From Prevotella sp. (GTDB lineage Bacteria > Bacteroidota > Bacteroidia > Bacteroidales > Bacteroidaceae): a stretch of 46,936 bases of DNA. Location: the NCBI GenBank assembly GCA_017483185.1, contig JAFULM010000043.1, positions 1-46,936 of the forward strand, in the 5' to 3' direction. Below the pieces are notes generated by a model that was not told the DNA's origin, ran no database searches, and saw nothing but the letters and a program-made list of their open reading frames with translations. The position numbers and the translations under genes are program-made. Shown piece after piece: positions 26,872-34,750 of the stretch (position 1 is the stretch's first letter; each line of letters starts with the position of its first letter).

Positions 26872-26980
26872 GCCGTAAGGGCCCCGTTGGTCTGCAATAA
26901 GCATGCCGTTATCGTGCAACGGCGTGCCCGTCGCTCTGCAACGGCGGCCCCGTTGCAGAGCCGTAAGGCCCTTACGGCGT
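26872..26980 (-). repeat. GC-rich mosaic repeat, copy 3
   Basis: It is bounded by GCCGTAAGGGCCCCGTTG (26872-26889) and CCGTAAGGCCCTTACGG (26961-26977). The interior alternates GTGCAACGGCGTGCCCG, CTGCAACGGCGG and CCCCGTTGCAGAG, which can fold as nested hairpins. Very similar in plan to copy 4. Confidence 0.85.
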
Positions 26981-27366
26981 GGAAAAATCGGCGAAAATGT
27001 TGCACACTTTGGCAAAATCTGTCGTAACGCATTGCTGCTCAGGGAGAAAAAGATGCACGCGCAAAACTCGCATATTTGAGGCCGAGGGAGGACTTGGTGG
27101 AAAATCCGTGTTAAAATGAAGGGCGTTTGTAAGAAATATTCCGAATTTAACATTTCGGACGAACGGCGTGCCCGAAACGGTTTCATCTCGGTTTCGTACA
27201 GGCATGACAACCTCGTTTTGACGTCTTCAAGTGCTTTTGTGTGCACGGGGTCATCCATTCCATAGGCCGTTTTTCCGCATCCGGCCGGTTGACGGGCCGA
27301 TTTGGGTCTGATTTTTTCTTTCGTTTCATTATTAATTATTAATTTTGCTCCTCATTATATTAATGA
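26981..27366. other. Intergenic stretch without a gene
   Basis: About 390 bases with no supported gene. TTTGTAAGAA at 27126 and CATATTTGAGG near 27071 are weak look-alikes of the modules that lead copies 2 and 5 of the mosaic family, but the spacing differs. Open frames here run through the repeat and have no family match. Confidence 0.5.
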
Positions 27367-27558
27367 ACTCAAGTTCTCGAATATGGAGTTTTTGAAGAAT
27401 AAAGAGGCGGTTCGTGCGCACGGTAGGGACATATCCTTGTATTTGTCTGCAAGCGGAGTGTTGAAATACGGCATTTATATTGTGGACAAATACGAGAATA
27501 TGTCCCTACCGTGTGTACGAACCGCATTTTCGCTAAGTTCTGTATCCGAAACATCAAT
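27367..27558. repeat. MITE-like palindromic element, copy M4 (long form)
   Basis: Inner arms 27407-27450 and 27482-27525 match at 38 of 44 positions; outer arms CTCAAGTTCTCGAATATGG and CTGTATCCGAAACATC extend the symmetry as in M2. It ends 19 bases before the nucleotidyltransferase ATG, so it should form a long hairpin in the leader or overlap the promoter of that operon. Confidence 0.9.
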
Positions 27559-27576
27559 TAATGAAACAACGACAAA

Positions 27577-28299
27577 ATGAAATATGCAATCATTGCTGCC
27601 GGTGAAGGCAGCCGCCTCGCCGCCGAAGGTGTCGCAGAGCCCAAACCGTTGGTGCGTGTGGGCGGAGAGGCACTCATCGACCGTCTGATACGTGTGTTTA
27701 TGGACAACGACGCCGAAGAGATAGTCGTCATCTGCAACGACCTGACGGCACAGGTCAGTCTCCATCTCGTCCACCTTCAGCAGGACGGACTCGACGGACG
27801 GCCCGTGCCGTTGCGTTTTGTGGTCAAGAGCACTCCGAGCTCGATGCACAGTTTCTACGAGATCAGCAGTTTCCTGTCCGACGGCCCGTTCTGTCTGACC
27901 ACCGTCGACACCATCTTCCGTGAGGACGAATTTGCCAGCTACATCAGTGCTTTCCGCGCGGCCGTGGCCGGCGGAGAGGCCGACGGAGTGATGGGCGTGA
28001 CCGACTATATCGACGACGAGAAACCGCTCTACGTCGAGACCGACGACGAGCTGGGCGTGACCGCCTTCCTCGACCGTTCGGAGACGTGCCGCTATATCTC
28101 CGGCGGCATCTACGGACTGACCCCAGTGGCCGTCAGGACCCTTCAGGGGTGCATCGACCGCGGCGAGAGCCGCATGCGCAACTTCCAGCGCGCACTCATC
28201 GCCGACGGATGCCGGCTCAAGGCGTGGCCCTTCACCAAGGTGCTCGACATCGACCATGTCGGCGACATCGCCAAGGCGGAACTTTTTATCAAGGGATAG
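27577..28299 (+). CDS. Sugar/polyol-phosphate nucleotidyltransferase
   Basis: A 240-residue GT-A-fold nucleotidyltransferase. The signature GEGSRL begins near residue 9 and PKPLVRVGG follows at about 23; CLTTVDT carries the metal-binding Asp near 110, and RYISGGIYGLTP and KVLDIDHVGDI complete the core. It should activate a phosphorylated sugar or polyol with an NTP. The next gene is a CDP-alcohol phosphatidyltransferase, so CTP as donor and a polar lipid head group such as inositol or glycerol phosphate are reasonable guesses, not shown by sequence. It begins 19 bases after palindrome M4 and heads a three-gene operon. Confidence 0.85.
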   Translation: MKYAIIAAGEGSRLAAEGVAEPKPLVRVGGEALIDRLIRVFMDNDAEEIVVICNDLTAQVSLHLVHLQQDGLDGRPVPLRFVVKSTPSSMHSFYEISSFLSDGPFCLTTVDTIFREDEFASYISAFRAAVAGGEADGVMGVTDYIDDEKPLYVETDDELGVTAFLDRSETCRYISGGIYGLTPVAVRTLQGCIDRGESRMRNFQRALIADGCRLKAWPFTKVLDIDHVGDIAKAELFIKG

Positions 28300-28364
28300 A
28301 CCGTGGCCCACGAACGGAAGACAGAGACAACAAGTACATTATATATATAAAGAGACATAGCTTT

Positions 28365-29306
28365 ATGGAAAAGAGTTTCAGCGAACTGCTGCGTGCATCG
28401 TTTAAGTCAAATGACACCGAAGAGTGGCTTGACGTCTATTTCACACGACCGATAGGCCTGGCTTTCGCCCTGATGTGGGCGCGGCTGCATGTACATCCCA
28501 ATGCCGTGACAATCCTGTCGATGTTTCTCGGCATCGGTGCCGGTTGGATGATGCACTACACCGACCTGTGGTCTAACGTCATCGGCATCGTGCTCCTCAC
28601 GTTCGCAAACTTCTGTGACTCCACCGACGGACAGCTCGCCCGGCTGACGGGCCAGAAGACACTCGTCGGCCGCGTGCTTGACGGACTGGCCAGCGACGTG
28701 TGGTTTACGGCTGTCTATCTGGGCCTCGTCTTCCGTCTTTGGCCCCAGCAGATGCCGTTAGTGGACATCCAGTGGGGACCGTGGGCGCTGCTGCTCTGCG
28801 CCGTGGCCGGACTGGTTTGCCACACGATGCAGTGTCGTCTGGCCGACTACTATCGTCAGATACACCTCTACTTCCTGCTCGGCAAGAGCGGAAGCGAACT
28901 GGACGATTCCGCCACCCAACGCGCCATCTACGACAACCTGCCGAAAGACAGTTCGCTGTGGGCACGCATGTTCTACATGAACTACGCCAAATATTGCGCC
29001 GCGCAGGAGAAGTCGACGCCCGAATTTCAGGCATTCCGCCGCAATCTACGCGCGCGTTATGCCGACGTGAGCGAAGTTCCGCAAGAGATACGCGACGACT
29101 TCCGGCGCGGGTCGCTGCCTCTGATGAAATACACCAACTTGCTCACGCACAACTCCCGCGCCATCATGCTCTACATCGGATGTCTGCTCAACATACCTTA
29201 TATATATCCGCTATTTGAGATTGTCGTCCTCTCGACGATCTATTGGCACATGCACAGGTCTCACGAGGCCCTCTGCCGTCGCCTTAACGCACACTACTGC
29301 CGATGA
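28365..29306 (+). CDS. CDP-alcohol phosphatidyltransferase family membrane protein
   Basis: A 313-residue membrane enzyme with several hydrophobic spans. The CDP-alcohol signature is nearly complete: Asp85-x2-Asp88-Gly89-x2-Ala92-Arg93-x8-Gly102-x3-Asp106. The fourth Asp, expected at 110, is Ser, and Asp stands at 111 (DGLASD). It should transfer a phospho-alcohol from a CDP-linked donor, making a phospholipid head group or a soluble phosphodiester. The frame is open from 28086, but that part overlaps the preceding gene; ATG 28365 (MEKSFSELLRASFKSN) lies after AT-rich DNA and is chosen. Its stop overlaps the DUF5686 start (ATGA). Confidence 0.88.
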   Translation: MEKSFSELLRASFKSNDTEEWLDVYFTRPIGLAFALMWARLHVHPNAVTILSMFLGIGAGWMMHYTDLWSNVIGIVLLTFANFCDSTDGQLARLTGQKTLVGRVLDGLASDVWFTAVYLGLVFRLWPQQMPLVDIQWGPWALLLCAVAGLVCHTMQCRLADYYRQIHLYFLLGKSGSELDDSATQRAIYDNLPKDSSLWARMFYMNYAKYCAAQEKSTPEFQAFRRNLRARYADVSEVPQEIRDDFRRGSLPLMKYTNLLTHNSRAIMLYIGCLLNIPYIYPLFEIVVLSTIYWHMHRSHEALCRRLNAHYCR

Positions 29307-31741
29307 ACGTGCGTCTGCTCCTCTTGCTGTTGGCGCTCGTCTGTTCCGCTTCTCGGATGAGAGCGGATGATGACGCGGCCAGGACGGTAGTCACGGGTGT
29401 GACACATCGGGGGCCGCAACCACCGCAGGACACGACAAGATGGTATAACCGGGTGCAGCATCTGAGCGAGCTGACCGTGACGACAAGTCAAAAGCGATAC
29501 AGCCGAAAGAACAATCCGGCCGTCGAACTGATGAGGCGTGTCATAGCGGCAAAGCGTCGCACGGACCTCGCCGCGCGCGACTACTACAGCTACGACAAAT
29601 ATCAGAAGCTGACGATGGCCACCAACGACATCTCGATGAGGGATCTCTCGGAGGGCATCCTGTCGCGCATACCGAACGTTTACCGCTACATCGAACTGTG
29701 TCCGTACAACCGGAAACTCATCCTTCCGATGATGATGACCGAGACCGTCACGCACAAGGTCTATCGGCGGGAGCCTCACGCCGAGCAGGAGACTGTCACG
29801 GGAGAGCGCTCCGACGGCATCAACACCATCTTCCGCTCGGGCGATGTGCTCGTCGCGGCACTGAAAGACTTTTTCACCGACGTCGATATTTATGACGAAC
29901 AGATACGCCTCTTGCAGCATCCGTTCACCTCTCCGATAAGCCATGACGCCATAGACTTCTACCGTTTCTACATCATCGACACGCTTGACGTCGGGCGCGA
30001 CCGTTGCATACATCTCAGTTTTCTGCCCAACAACCGGCAGGACTTCGGCTTCTCGGGTGACATCTATGTCATGACCGACGGCTCATGGCGTGTCCGCCGC
30101 TGCGAACTGACGCTGCCGAAGCAGACCGGTGTCAACTTCGTCGACGACATAAGCATCATGCAGGAGTTTGCCCCGTTGCCCGACGGACAGTGGGCGCTTG
30201 TGGCTGACGACATGGTCGTGGAGATGAGTCTCTTCGACTTTTTGCAGAAAGCGGTGGTCATCCGCAACACGCGCATCACCGGACATGACTTCAGTCCGGT
30301 AGCCGACAGCGAGTTTTCGATACAGGCCCATGCCGCTACGGAGCGCGAGGCGAAGAAACAGAGTGAGACGTTTTGGACCGAAAACCGCCGCGTGGACCTG
30401 ACGCGCGGGGAGGAAGACATGGACCGTCTCATGGCCGGAGTGGACGAGATGGGACGGTCGAACGTGCTGATGAAGCTCATCCGGTTGCTCATCGAAAACT
30501 ATGTAGAGACGGGAGGACGCAACAAGGATAACAACAAGGTGGACATCGGACCTATCCTGAGCGTCATTTCGGCCAACTCCGTGGACGGTCTGCGCACGCG
30601 CATCGGCGGACAGACGACGGCCCTGCTCAATCCCCGGCTGTTCTTCAACGGATATTATGCTCACGGCTGGAAGAGCCGGCAAGAATACTATAAGGCAGAA
30701 CTGACATACTCGTTTCGCGACAACGAATATCTGGCGGATGAGTTTCCGCGACGCAGCATATCGTTCATGTCGACGCGAGACATAGGCTATCCGGCCGACA
30801 GATTTCTCTCGACGGACAAGGACAACCTCTTCACGGCGCTCAAGTGGACTGACACTGGCGGCATGGTGCGTTACAACCGGCAGCAACTGAAGGCTGTCCG
30901 GGAGGAAGAGTGGGGGTTGAGGTCGACGTTGTCACTGACGGCCGAAGACAACGAAGCCTGCGGAGGACTGCGTTTCGTGACGCTGGCCGACCGTGTGGGA
31001 GCGGCTGCCGGTGACGTCACGGCGCTGACCTCGCGGCACATACGCACCACGGAGATACGCGGCGAGCTGCGTTACGCTCCCGGCGAGAAGTTTGTAAGCA
31101 CGCGCCGCGGCCGTCGGCTGATCAATCTTGACGCACCGGTCCTGACCCTGAGCCATGCCACCGGACTGAGCGGGATGATGGGCGGACGATACCGTTACAA
31201 CCTGACGGAAGCCTCATTCTTCAAGCGTGTGTGGGTCAAGAGCTGGGGAAAGGTGGACATCAGCCTTGCCGCCGGAGCACAGTGGAACCGTGTCCCCTTC
31301 CCGCTGCTCATCGTGCCGGCGTCCAATCTGTCGTACGTCATACAGAAGGACATGTTCAACCTGATGTCCAACATGGAGTTCCTGAACGACCGTTACGCCT
31401 CGGCGCATCTGTCGTGGGACCTCAACGGAAAACTCTTCAACCGTCTGCCGCTCATCCGTCAGCTCAAGTGGCGCGAATATATCGGCGTGAAAATGCTTTG
31501 GGGAGACCTCACGGACAAAAACAATCCCATGCTCCCGCAGAATGCAGGCAACGCCGTGCTGATGACATTCCCTGCCGGTTCGCATGTCATGGACCCTAAC
31601 CGGCCATACGTCGAAGCACTCGTCGGCGTCCACAATGTGTTCCGCTTCCTGCATATAGAGTATGTCCGGCGTCTCACCTACCTCGATTTGCCGACGGCGT
31701 CGAAGCATGGCGTGAGGTTTAAGTTCAGCATGAAGTTCTGA
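29303..31741 (+). CDS. DUF5686 family outer-membrane beta-barrel protein
   Basis: An 812-residue exported protein: signal peptide to about residue 21, then NPAVELMRRVIAAKRRTD and the DYYSYDKYQKL motif typical of the DUF5686 N-terminal region, followed by a long beta-rich domain ending KHGVRFKFSMKF with a terminal Phe as in outer-membrane barrels. Many family members start with a carboxypeptidase-like domain; it is absent here. The gene overlaps the CDP-alcohol transferase by four bases (ATGA), so they are translationally coupled, which hints that the barrel acts on, or needs, the lipid made upstream (inference). Function unknown. Confidence 0.85.
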   Translation: MNVRLLLLLLALVCSASRMRADDDAARTVVTGVTHRGPQPPQDTTRWYNRVQHLSELTVTTSQKRYSRKNNPAVELMRRVIAAKRRTDLAARDYYSYDKYQKLTMATNDISMRDLSEGILSRIPNVYRYIELCPYNRKLILPMMMTETVTHKVYRREPHAEQETVTGERSDGINTIFRSGDVLVAALKDFFTDVDIYDEQIRLLQHPFTSPISHDAIDFYRFYIIDTLDVGRDRCIHLSFLPNNRQDFGFSGDIYVMTDGSWRVRRCELTLPKQTGVNFVDDISIMQEFAPLPDGQWALVADDMVVEMSLFDFLQKAVVIRNTRITGHDFSPVADSEFSIQAHAATEREAKKQSETFWTENRRVDLTRGEEDMDRLMAGVDEMGRSNVLMKLIRLLIENYVETGGRNKDNNKVDIGPILSVISANSVDGLRTRIGGQTTALLNPRLFFNGYYAHGWKSRQEYYKAELTYSFRDNEYLADEFPRRSISFMSTRDIGYPADRFLSTDKDNLFTALKWTDTGGMVRYNRQQLKAVREEEWGLRSTLSLTAEDNEACGGLRFVTLADRVGAAAGDVTALTSRHIRTTEIRGELRYAPGEKFVSTRRGRRLINLDAPVLTLSHATGLSGMMGGRYRYNLTEASFFKRVWVKSWGKVDISLAAGAQWNRVPFPLLIVPASNLSYVIQKDMFNLMSNMEFLNDRYASAHLSWDLNGKLFNRLPLIRQLKWREYIGVKMLWGDLTDKNNPMLPQNAGNAVLMTFPAGSHVMDPNRPYVEALVGVHNVFRFLHIEYVRRLTYLDLPTASKHGVRFKFSMKF

Positions 31742-31782
31742 GATTGGGCTGAAGTTGATCCTGAAAAAAGGCAAAATAAAAA

Positions 31783-31816
31783 AGGCTTAAAATTGTCTCC
31801 CGACAATATTAAGCCT
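31783..31816 (+). terminator. Intrinsic terminator after the DUF5686 gene
   Basis: AGGCTTAAAATTGTC pairs with GACAATATTAAGCCT around a short TCCC loop, followed by CTGTTTTC. It lies about 40 bases after the stop codon. Confidence 0.8.
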
Positions 31817-31925
31817 CTGTTTTCTAACTAACTTATTATCAACTATTCATTACTCATTCTTACTTTCTGTTGCAAAGATATGAACATTTTGATTATATAA
31901 AGATTGTTTTATTGAAAAATCTCAC

Positions 31926-31964
31926 GTAAACGTTTGCGCATTAAGCCTATTTTGAGTAATTTTG
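31926..31964 (+). promoter_or_regulatory. lacI promoter with overlapping palindromic operator
   Basis: TTTG (31933-31936), a 20-base spacer and TAATTTTG (31957-31964) form a near-ideal promoter. The palindrome GTAAACGTTTGC (31926-31937; AAACGTTT perfect) overlaps the -33 box, the typical shape of a LacI-family operator. Autorepression of the downstream regulator is the simplest reading. Confidence 0.75.
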
Positions 31965-32000
31965 CAGGTATAACCCTAATCTTTGTAAAGCAATCCTTAA

Positions 32001-33029
32001 ATGTCAACGAACAAACATCGGATCTCCCTTAAAGATTTAGCAAAGGAACTTGGCGTGAGTATCGCTACGGTCAGTCGTGCCCTGCGGAACAGTCCGGAGA
32101 TAGGCAAGGACATGCAGATGCGTGTGAAAGCGTTGGCGGAACAACTCAACTATCGCCCCAATCCTTTCGCCCGGAGTCTTCGCAGGGAAGCGCCGAAGAT
32201 TATCGGGGTGGTGGTGCCAAACCTTGTGACCCATTACTACGCAGCCGTGCTTGACGGAATAGAGAGCGAAGCGGCCAAGGAAGGCTATTCGGTCATCAGC
32301 GCCAATAGCCACGAGGACTTTGAGACGGAGGCCCGGACGGTTGACAACTTCATCGACATGCATGTCGAAGGCATCATCGCCTGCTTGGCGCAGAACACTA
32401 CGGACTACTCCCATTTCGAGGAACTCAACCGCATGAGCATACCGCTGGTGTTCTTCGGACGCACATGTCTCACCGATATGTTTTCCTCGGTGACGGCCAA
32501 CGGCGATGAAGCGGCGCAGGTAGCGACGCAACATCTCATCGACACGGGCAGCCGCCGCATAGCTTTCATCGGCGGACCGAACCATCTCGACATGGTGCGC
32601 CGCCGCAAACATGGCTATCTGGAGGCGCTCAGGGCGAGCCGGATACCGATAGACAGAGAGATGGTGGTGTGCGACAAAATCGACTATGAGCTTGCTCTGA
32701 GCTCGACCAAAGAGCTTCTTGCGCGTCCGGACCGTCCCGATGCCATCCTTGCTTTCAACGACATAATCACGTTTGCGGCATTTACGGCAATCAAGCAGTC
32801 GGGACTTCGCATACCGGAAGATGTGGCTCTGATCGGTTTTACGGACGACAGGCATGCGGCATACGTCACTCCGCAAATGTCCGCCATAGAGGACCAGTCG
32901 CATCAGATGGGTGCCACGGCATGCCGGTTGTTGCTTCGTGCCATTGCCGGCGACCGCACGATATACCGTGAGATAGTGCCGCAAAGGCTCGTGATACGTG
33001 AGACCTCGGCCAAGATACGCGGCGTATAA
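32001..33029 (+). CDS. LacI-family transcriptional regulator (copy 1)
   Basis: A 342-residue repressor. The HTH is at residues about 9-55 (ISLKDLAKELGVSIATVSRA, hinge PNPFARSLRR), followed by a type 1 periplasmic-binding-fold effector domain (IIGVVVPNLVTHYYAAVLDG; DAILAFNDIITFAAFTA; IPEDVALIGFTDDRHAAYVT). It is a clear paralogue of the regulator at 41704, sharing GIESxAAxEGYxVIS, RRxHGYxEAL and the IEDxSxQMG stretch. It has its own promoter and a terminator follows; no sugar-use genes adjoin it, so its targets lie elsewhere or are limited to itself. Effector unknown. Confidence 0.92.
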   Translation: MSTNKHRISLKDLAKELGVSIATVSRALRNSPEIGKDMQMRVKALAEQLNYRPNPFARSLRREAPKIIGVVVPNLVTHYYAAVLDGIESEAAKEGYSVISANSHEDFETEARTVDNFIDMHVEGIIACLAQNTTDYSHFEELNRMSIPLVFFGRTCLTDMFSSVTANGDEAAQVATQHLIDTGSRRIAFIGGPNHLDMVRRRKHGYLEALRASRIPIDREMVVCDKIDYELALSSTKELLARPDRPDAILAFNDIITFAAFTAIKQSGLRIPEDVALIGFTDDRHAAYVTPQMSAIEDQSHQMGATACRLLLRAIAGDRTIYREIVPQRLVIRETSAKIRGV

Positions 33030-33058
33030 GAGTCTTGTCAGGATGGGAAATAATTATT

Positions 33059-33097
33059 AAGGGCATGGAAAGATACGTCTTCCATGCCCTTGTTGTT
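33059..33097. terminator. Bidirectional terminator between lacI and the antiporter gene
   Basis: AAGGGCATGGAA (33059-33070) and TTCCATGCCCTT (33080-33091) form a 12-bp stem; GTTGTTTTG follows on the plus strand. It serves the convergent lacI and the minus-strand operon. Confidence 0.8.
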
Positions 33098-33163
33098 TTG
33101 ACAGGAGTGCTTTATTGGGTGAATCATTGTGCCTTCCTGTTGTGTCTTCCGGATTTCCTTTTC

Positions 33164-34153
33164 TTACATTATGACCATTGACAGCAGATAGCCGAGGTAT
33201 GCCAGAAATGAGACGGTGAGCACAGCGCCTTCCCATCTCTCCACCGTATATCGGGTGAAGGAAAACAGCCATACGGCAATGATGCTGCCGCTCATGACCA
33301 AAAGGTCTGTGGCGGTGATACCGTTAAGTCGCATCGGGCAGATGACGGCTGTCACACCGAGTATTGCGAGGATGTTGAAGACATTGCTGCCGATGACGTT
33401 TCCGATGGCAATGGCCGACTGTCCTTTGCGTGCAGCGACCACGCTTGTTGCCAATTCGGGCATTGATGTGCCGCCGGCCACGATGGTCAGTCCGATCACG
33501 CCGTCACTCACGCCGAGGTCGCGGGCCATTTCTGATGCCGCATCCACAAAGAGATTGCTGCCTCCGACGAGACAGACGAGGCCCAGAATGACATATCCTA
33601 AACATCTTGCGACGCCGGGGCCGTCTGTTGCCGGCGTTGCCGTTGGCGTTGTGTCGCCGCCTGCTGCCGTTCCGTTGCTGCTTCCCGCCGTTCTCAGCGT
33701 GTAGATCATGAAGCATGCCAGGCCGGCGAGCAATATGAAACCGTCGACGCGGCTTATGCTGTTGCCATTGATGTCAAATCCGTTGAAGCTGTCGAAGCAA
33801 AGAACGATGAGCAGCAGTGAGGCTGCAATGGCAAAGGGAATGTCTTTGCGTACCGTTGTCGCCGAAATCGTCATCGGTGCCACCATCGCAGCGCAGCCCA
33901 CGATGAGCAGCGTGTTGAATATGTTGCTGCCTATGACATTGCCCACGGCCATGTCCGGCGTGCCTTTCAGTGCGGAGACAAGACTGACAAACAGTTCCGG
34001 TGCGGACGTTCCCGCGGCTACTATTGTCAGGCCTATCACCATTTCCGATATGTGCATGCGGCGTGCCAGCGAGGCTGCGCCGTCCGTCATGCGGTCCGCG
34101 CCCCAGAGGACGAGAGCCACACCTATTATAATATATATAATGTTTAGAAGCAT
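33164..34153 (-). CDS. Calcium/sodium antiporter (CaCA family, YrbG-like)
   Basis: A 329-residue inner-membrane protein with ten hydrophobic spans in two inverted halves. Both alpha-repeats are intact: GTSAPELFVSLVSAL with GNVIGSNIFNTLLIVG in the first half, and GGTSMPELATSVVAARKG with GNVIGSNVFNILAILG in the second. It should exchange Ca2+ for Na+ or H+. Its start codon lies inside the last ten bases of purN, making it the final gene of the minus-strand rplY-led operon. Confidence 0.93.
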   Translation of the reverse strand: MLLNIIYIIIGVALVLWGADRMTDGAASLARRMHISEMVIGLTIVAAGTSAPELFVSLVSALKGTPDMAVGNVIGSNIFNTLLIVGCAAMVAPMTISATTVRKDIPFAIAASLLLIVLCFDSFNGFDINGNSISRVDGFILLAGLACFMIYTLRTAGSSNGTAAGGDTTPTATPATDGPGVARCLGYVILGLVCLVGGSNLFVDAASEMARDLGVSDGVIGLTIVAGGTSMPELATSVVAARKGQSAIAIGNVIGSNVFNILAILGVTAVICPMRLNGITATDLLVMSGSIIAVWLFSFTRYTVERWEGAVLTVSFLAYLGYLLSMVIM

Positions 34154-34716
34154 TGTCGTATGGTCTTTTCAATCACCAGAGGGTAGTGTTGTTGCTCGAG
34201 GCGCCCGACTTTTGCGGCAATATCCTCCGGCGAATCCTCCGGCAATACGTCCGTCCGGGCCTGAAAGACGATCTCTCCTCCGTCACACACCTCACTGACA
34301 TAGTGTATCGTGATGCCCGTCTCGGTCTCGCCGTTAGCCTTGACCGCTTCGTGAACGTGGTGTCCGTACATGCCTTTGCCGCCGTATTTGGGCAGCAGGG
34401 CAGGGTGGATGTTGATGATGCGGCGGGGGTAGCGTGTGATGAGGAACGGTGGTATCATAAGCAGAAAGCCTGCCAGCACGATGAAGTCGATGTCATGTCG
34501 TTCCATCATGTCGGTCAGGCTTTGTTCGTCTCTGAATGTTGTCTTGTCCATGACCACGGTCGGTATTCCCAACGAAGTTGCCCTGACGAGGGCGTAGGCA
34601 TCCGTCCGGTTGCTCAGGACGAGCTTCACGTGTATGTCCGGACTGCCGTCAAAGTGACGTATGATGTTCTCGCAGTTGGTGCCGTTGCCCGACACGAATA
34701 TGGCAATGTTTGTCAT
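34144..34716 (-). CDS. purN: Phosphoribosylglycinamide formyltransferase
   Basis: A 190-residue enzyme transferring a formyl group from 10-formyl-THF to glycinamide ribonucleotide (third step of purine synthesis). It shows FVSGNGTNCENII at the N terminus (phosphate loop), NIHPALLPKYGGKGMYG with the catalytic Asn and His, and HYVSEVCDGGEI with the catalytic Asp. Full length. Overlaps the antiporter gene by ten bases; a short (TCTGTGG)3 repeat lies just upstream. Its substrate is the product of purD, 11 kb away. Confidence 0.94.
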   Translation of the reverse strand: MTNIAIFVSGNGTNCENIIRHFDGSPDIHVKLVLSNRTDAYALVRATSLGIPTVVMDKTTFRDEQSLTDMMERHDIDFIVLAGFLLMIPPFLITRYPRRIINIHPALLPKYGGKGMYGHHVHEAVKANGETETGITIHYVSEVCDGGEIVFQARTDVLPEDSPEDIAAKVGRLEQQHYPLVIEKTIRQCF

Positions 34717-34719
34717 GAA

Positions 34720-34741
34720 CTGTGGTCTGTGGTCTGTGGTC
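34720..34741. repeat. Three 7-base tandem repeats upstream of purN
   Basis: CTGTGGTCTGTGGTCTGTGG then TC: three copies of a 7-base unit in the 34-base gap between the DUF4595-like gene and purN. Such a slippage-prone tract could vary the spacing, but no phase-variation role is supported. Confidence 0.7.
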
Positions 34742-34750
34742 GAGTGGGGG

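Noticed and set aside
26809-27258. Small protein family with LTxLQRGxRC motif in intergenic DNA
   Set aside because: The shared peptide follows directly from shared GC-rich repeat DNA; variable positions change amino acids freely, start codons are inconsistent and no promoter or partner gene is seen. Kept only as a finding to test.
22461-34716. A purine-biosynthesis cluster (purD and purN)
   Set aside because: The two genes are 11 kb apart, on opposite strands and in unrelated operons.
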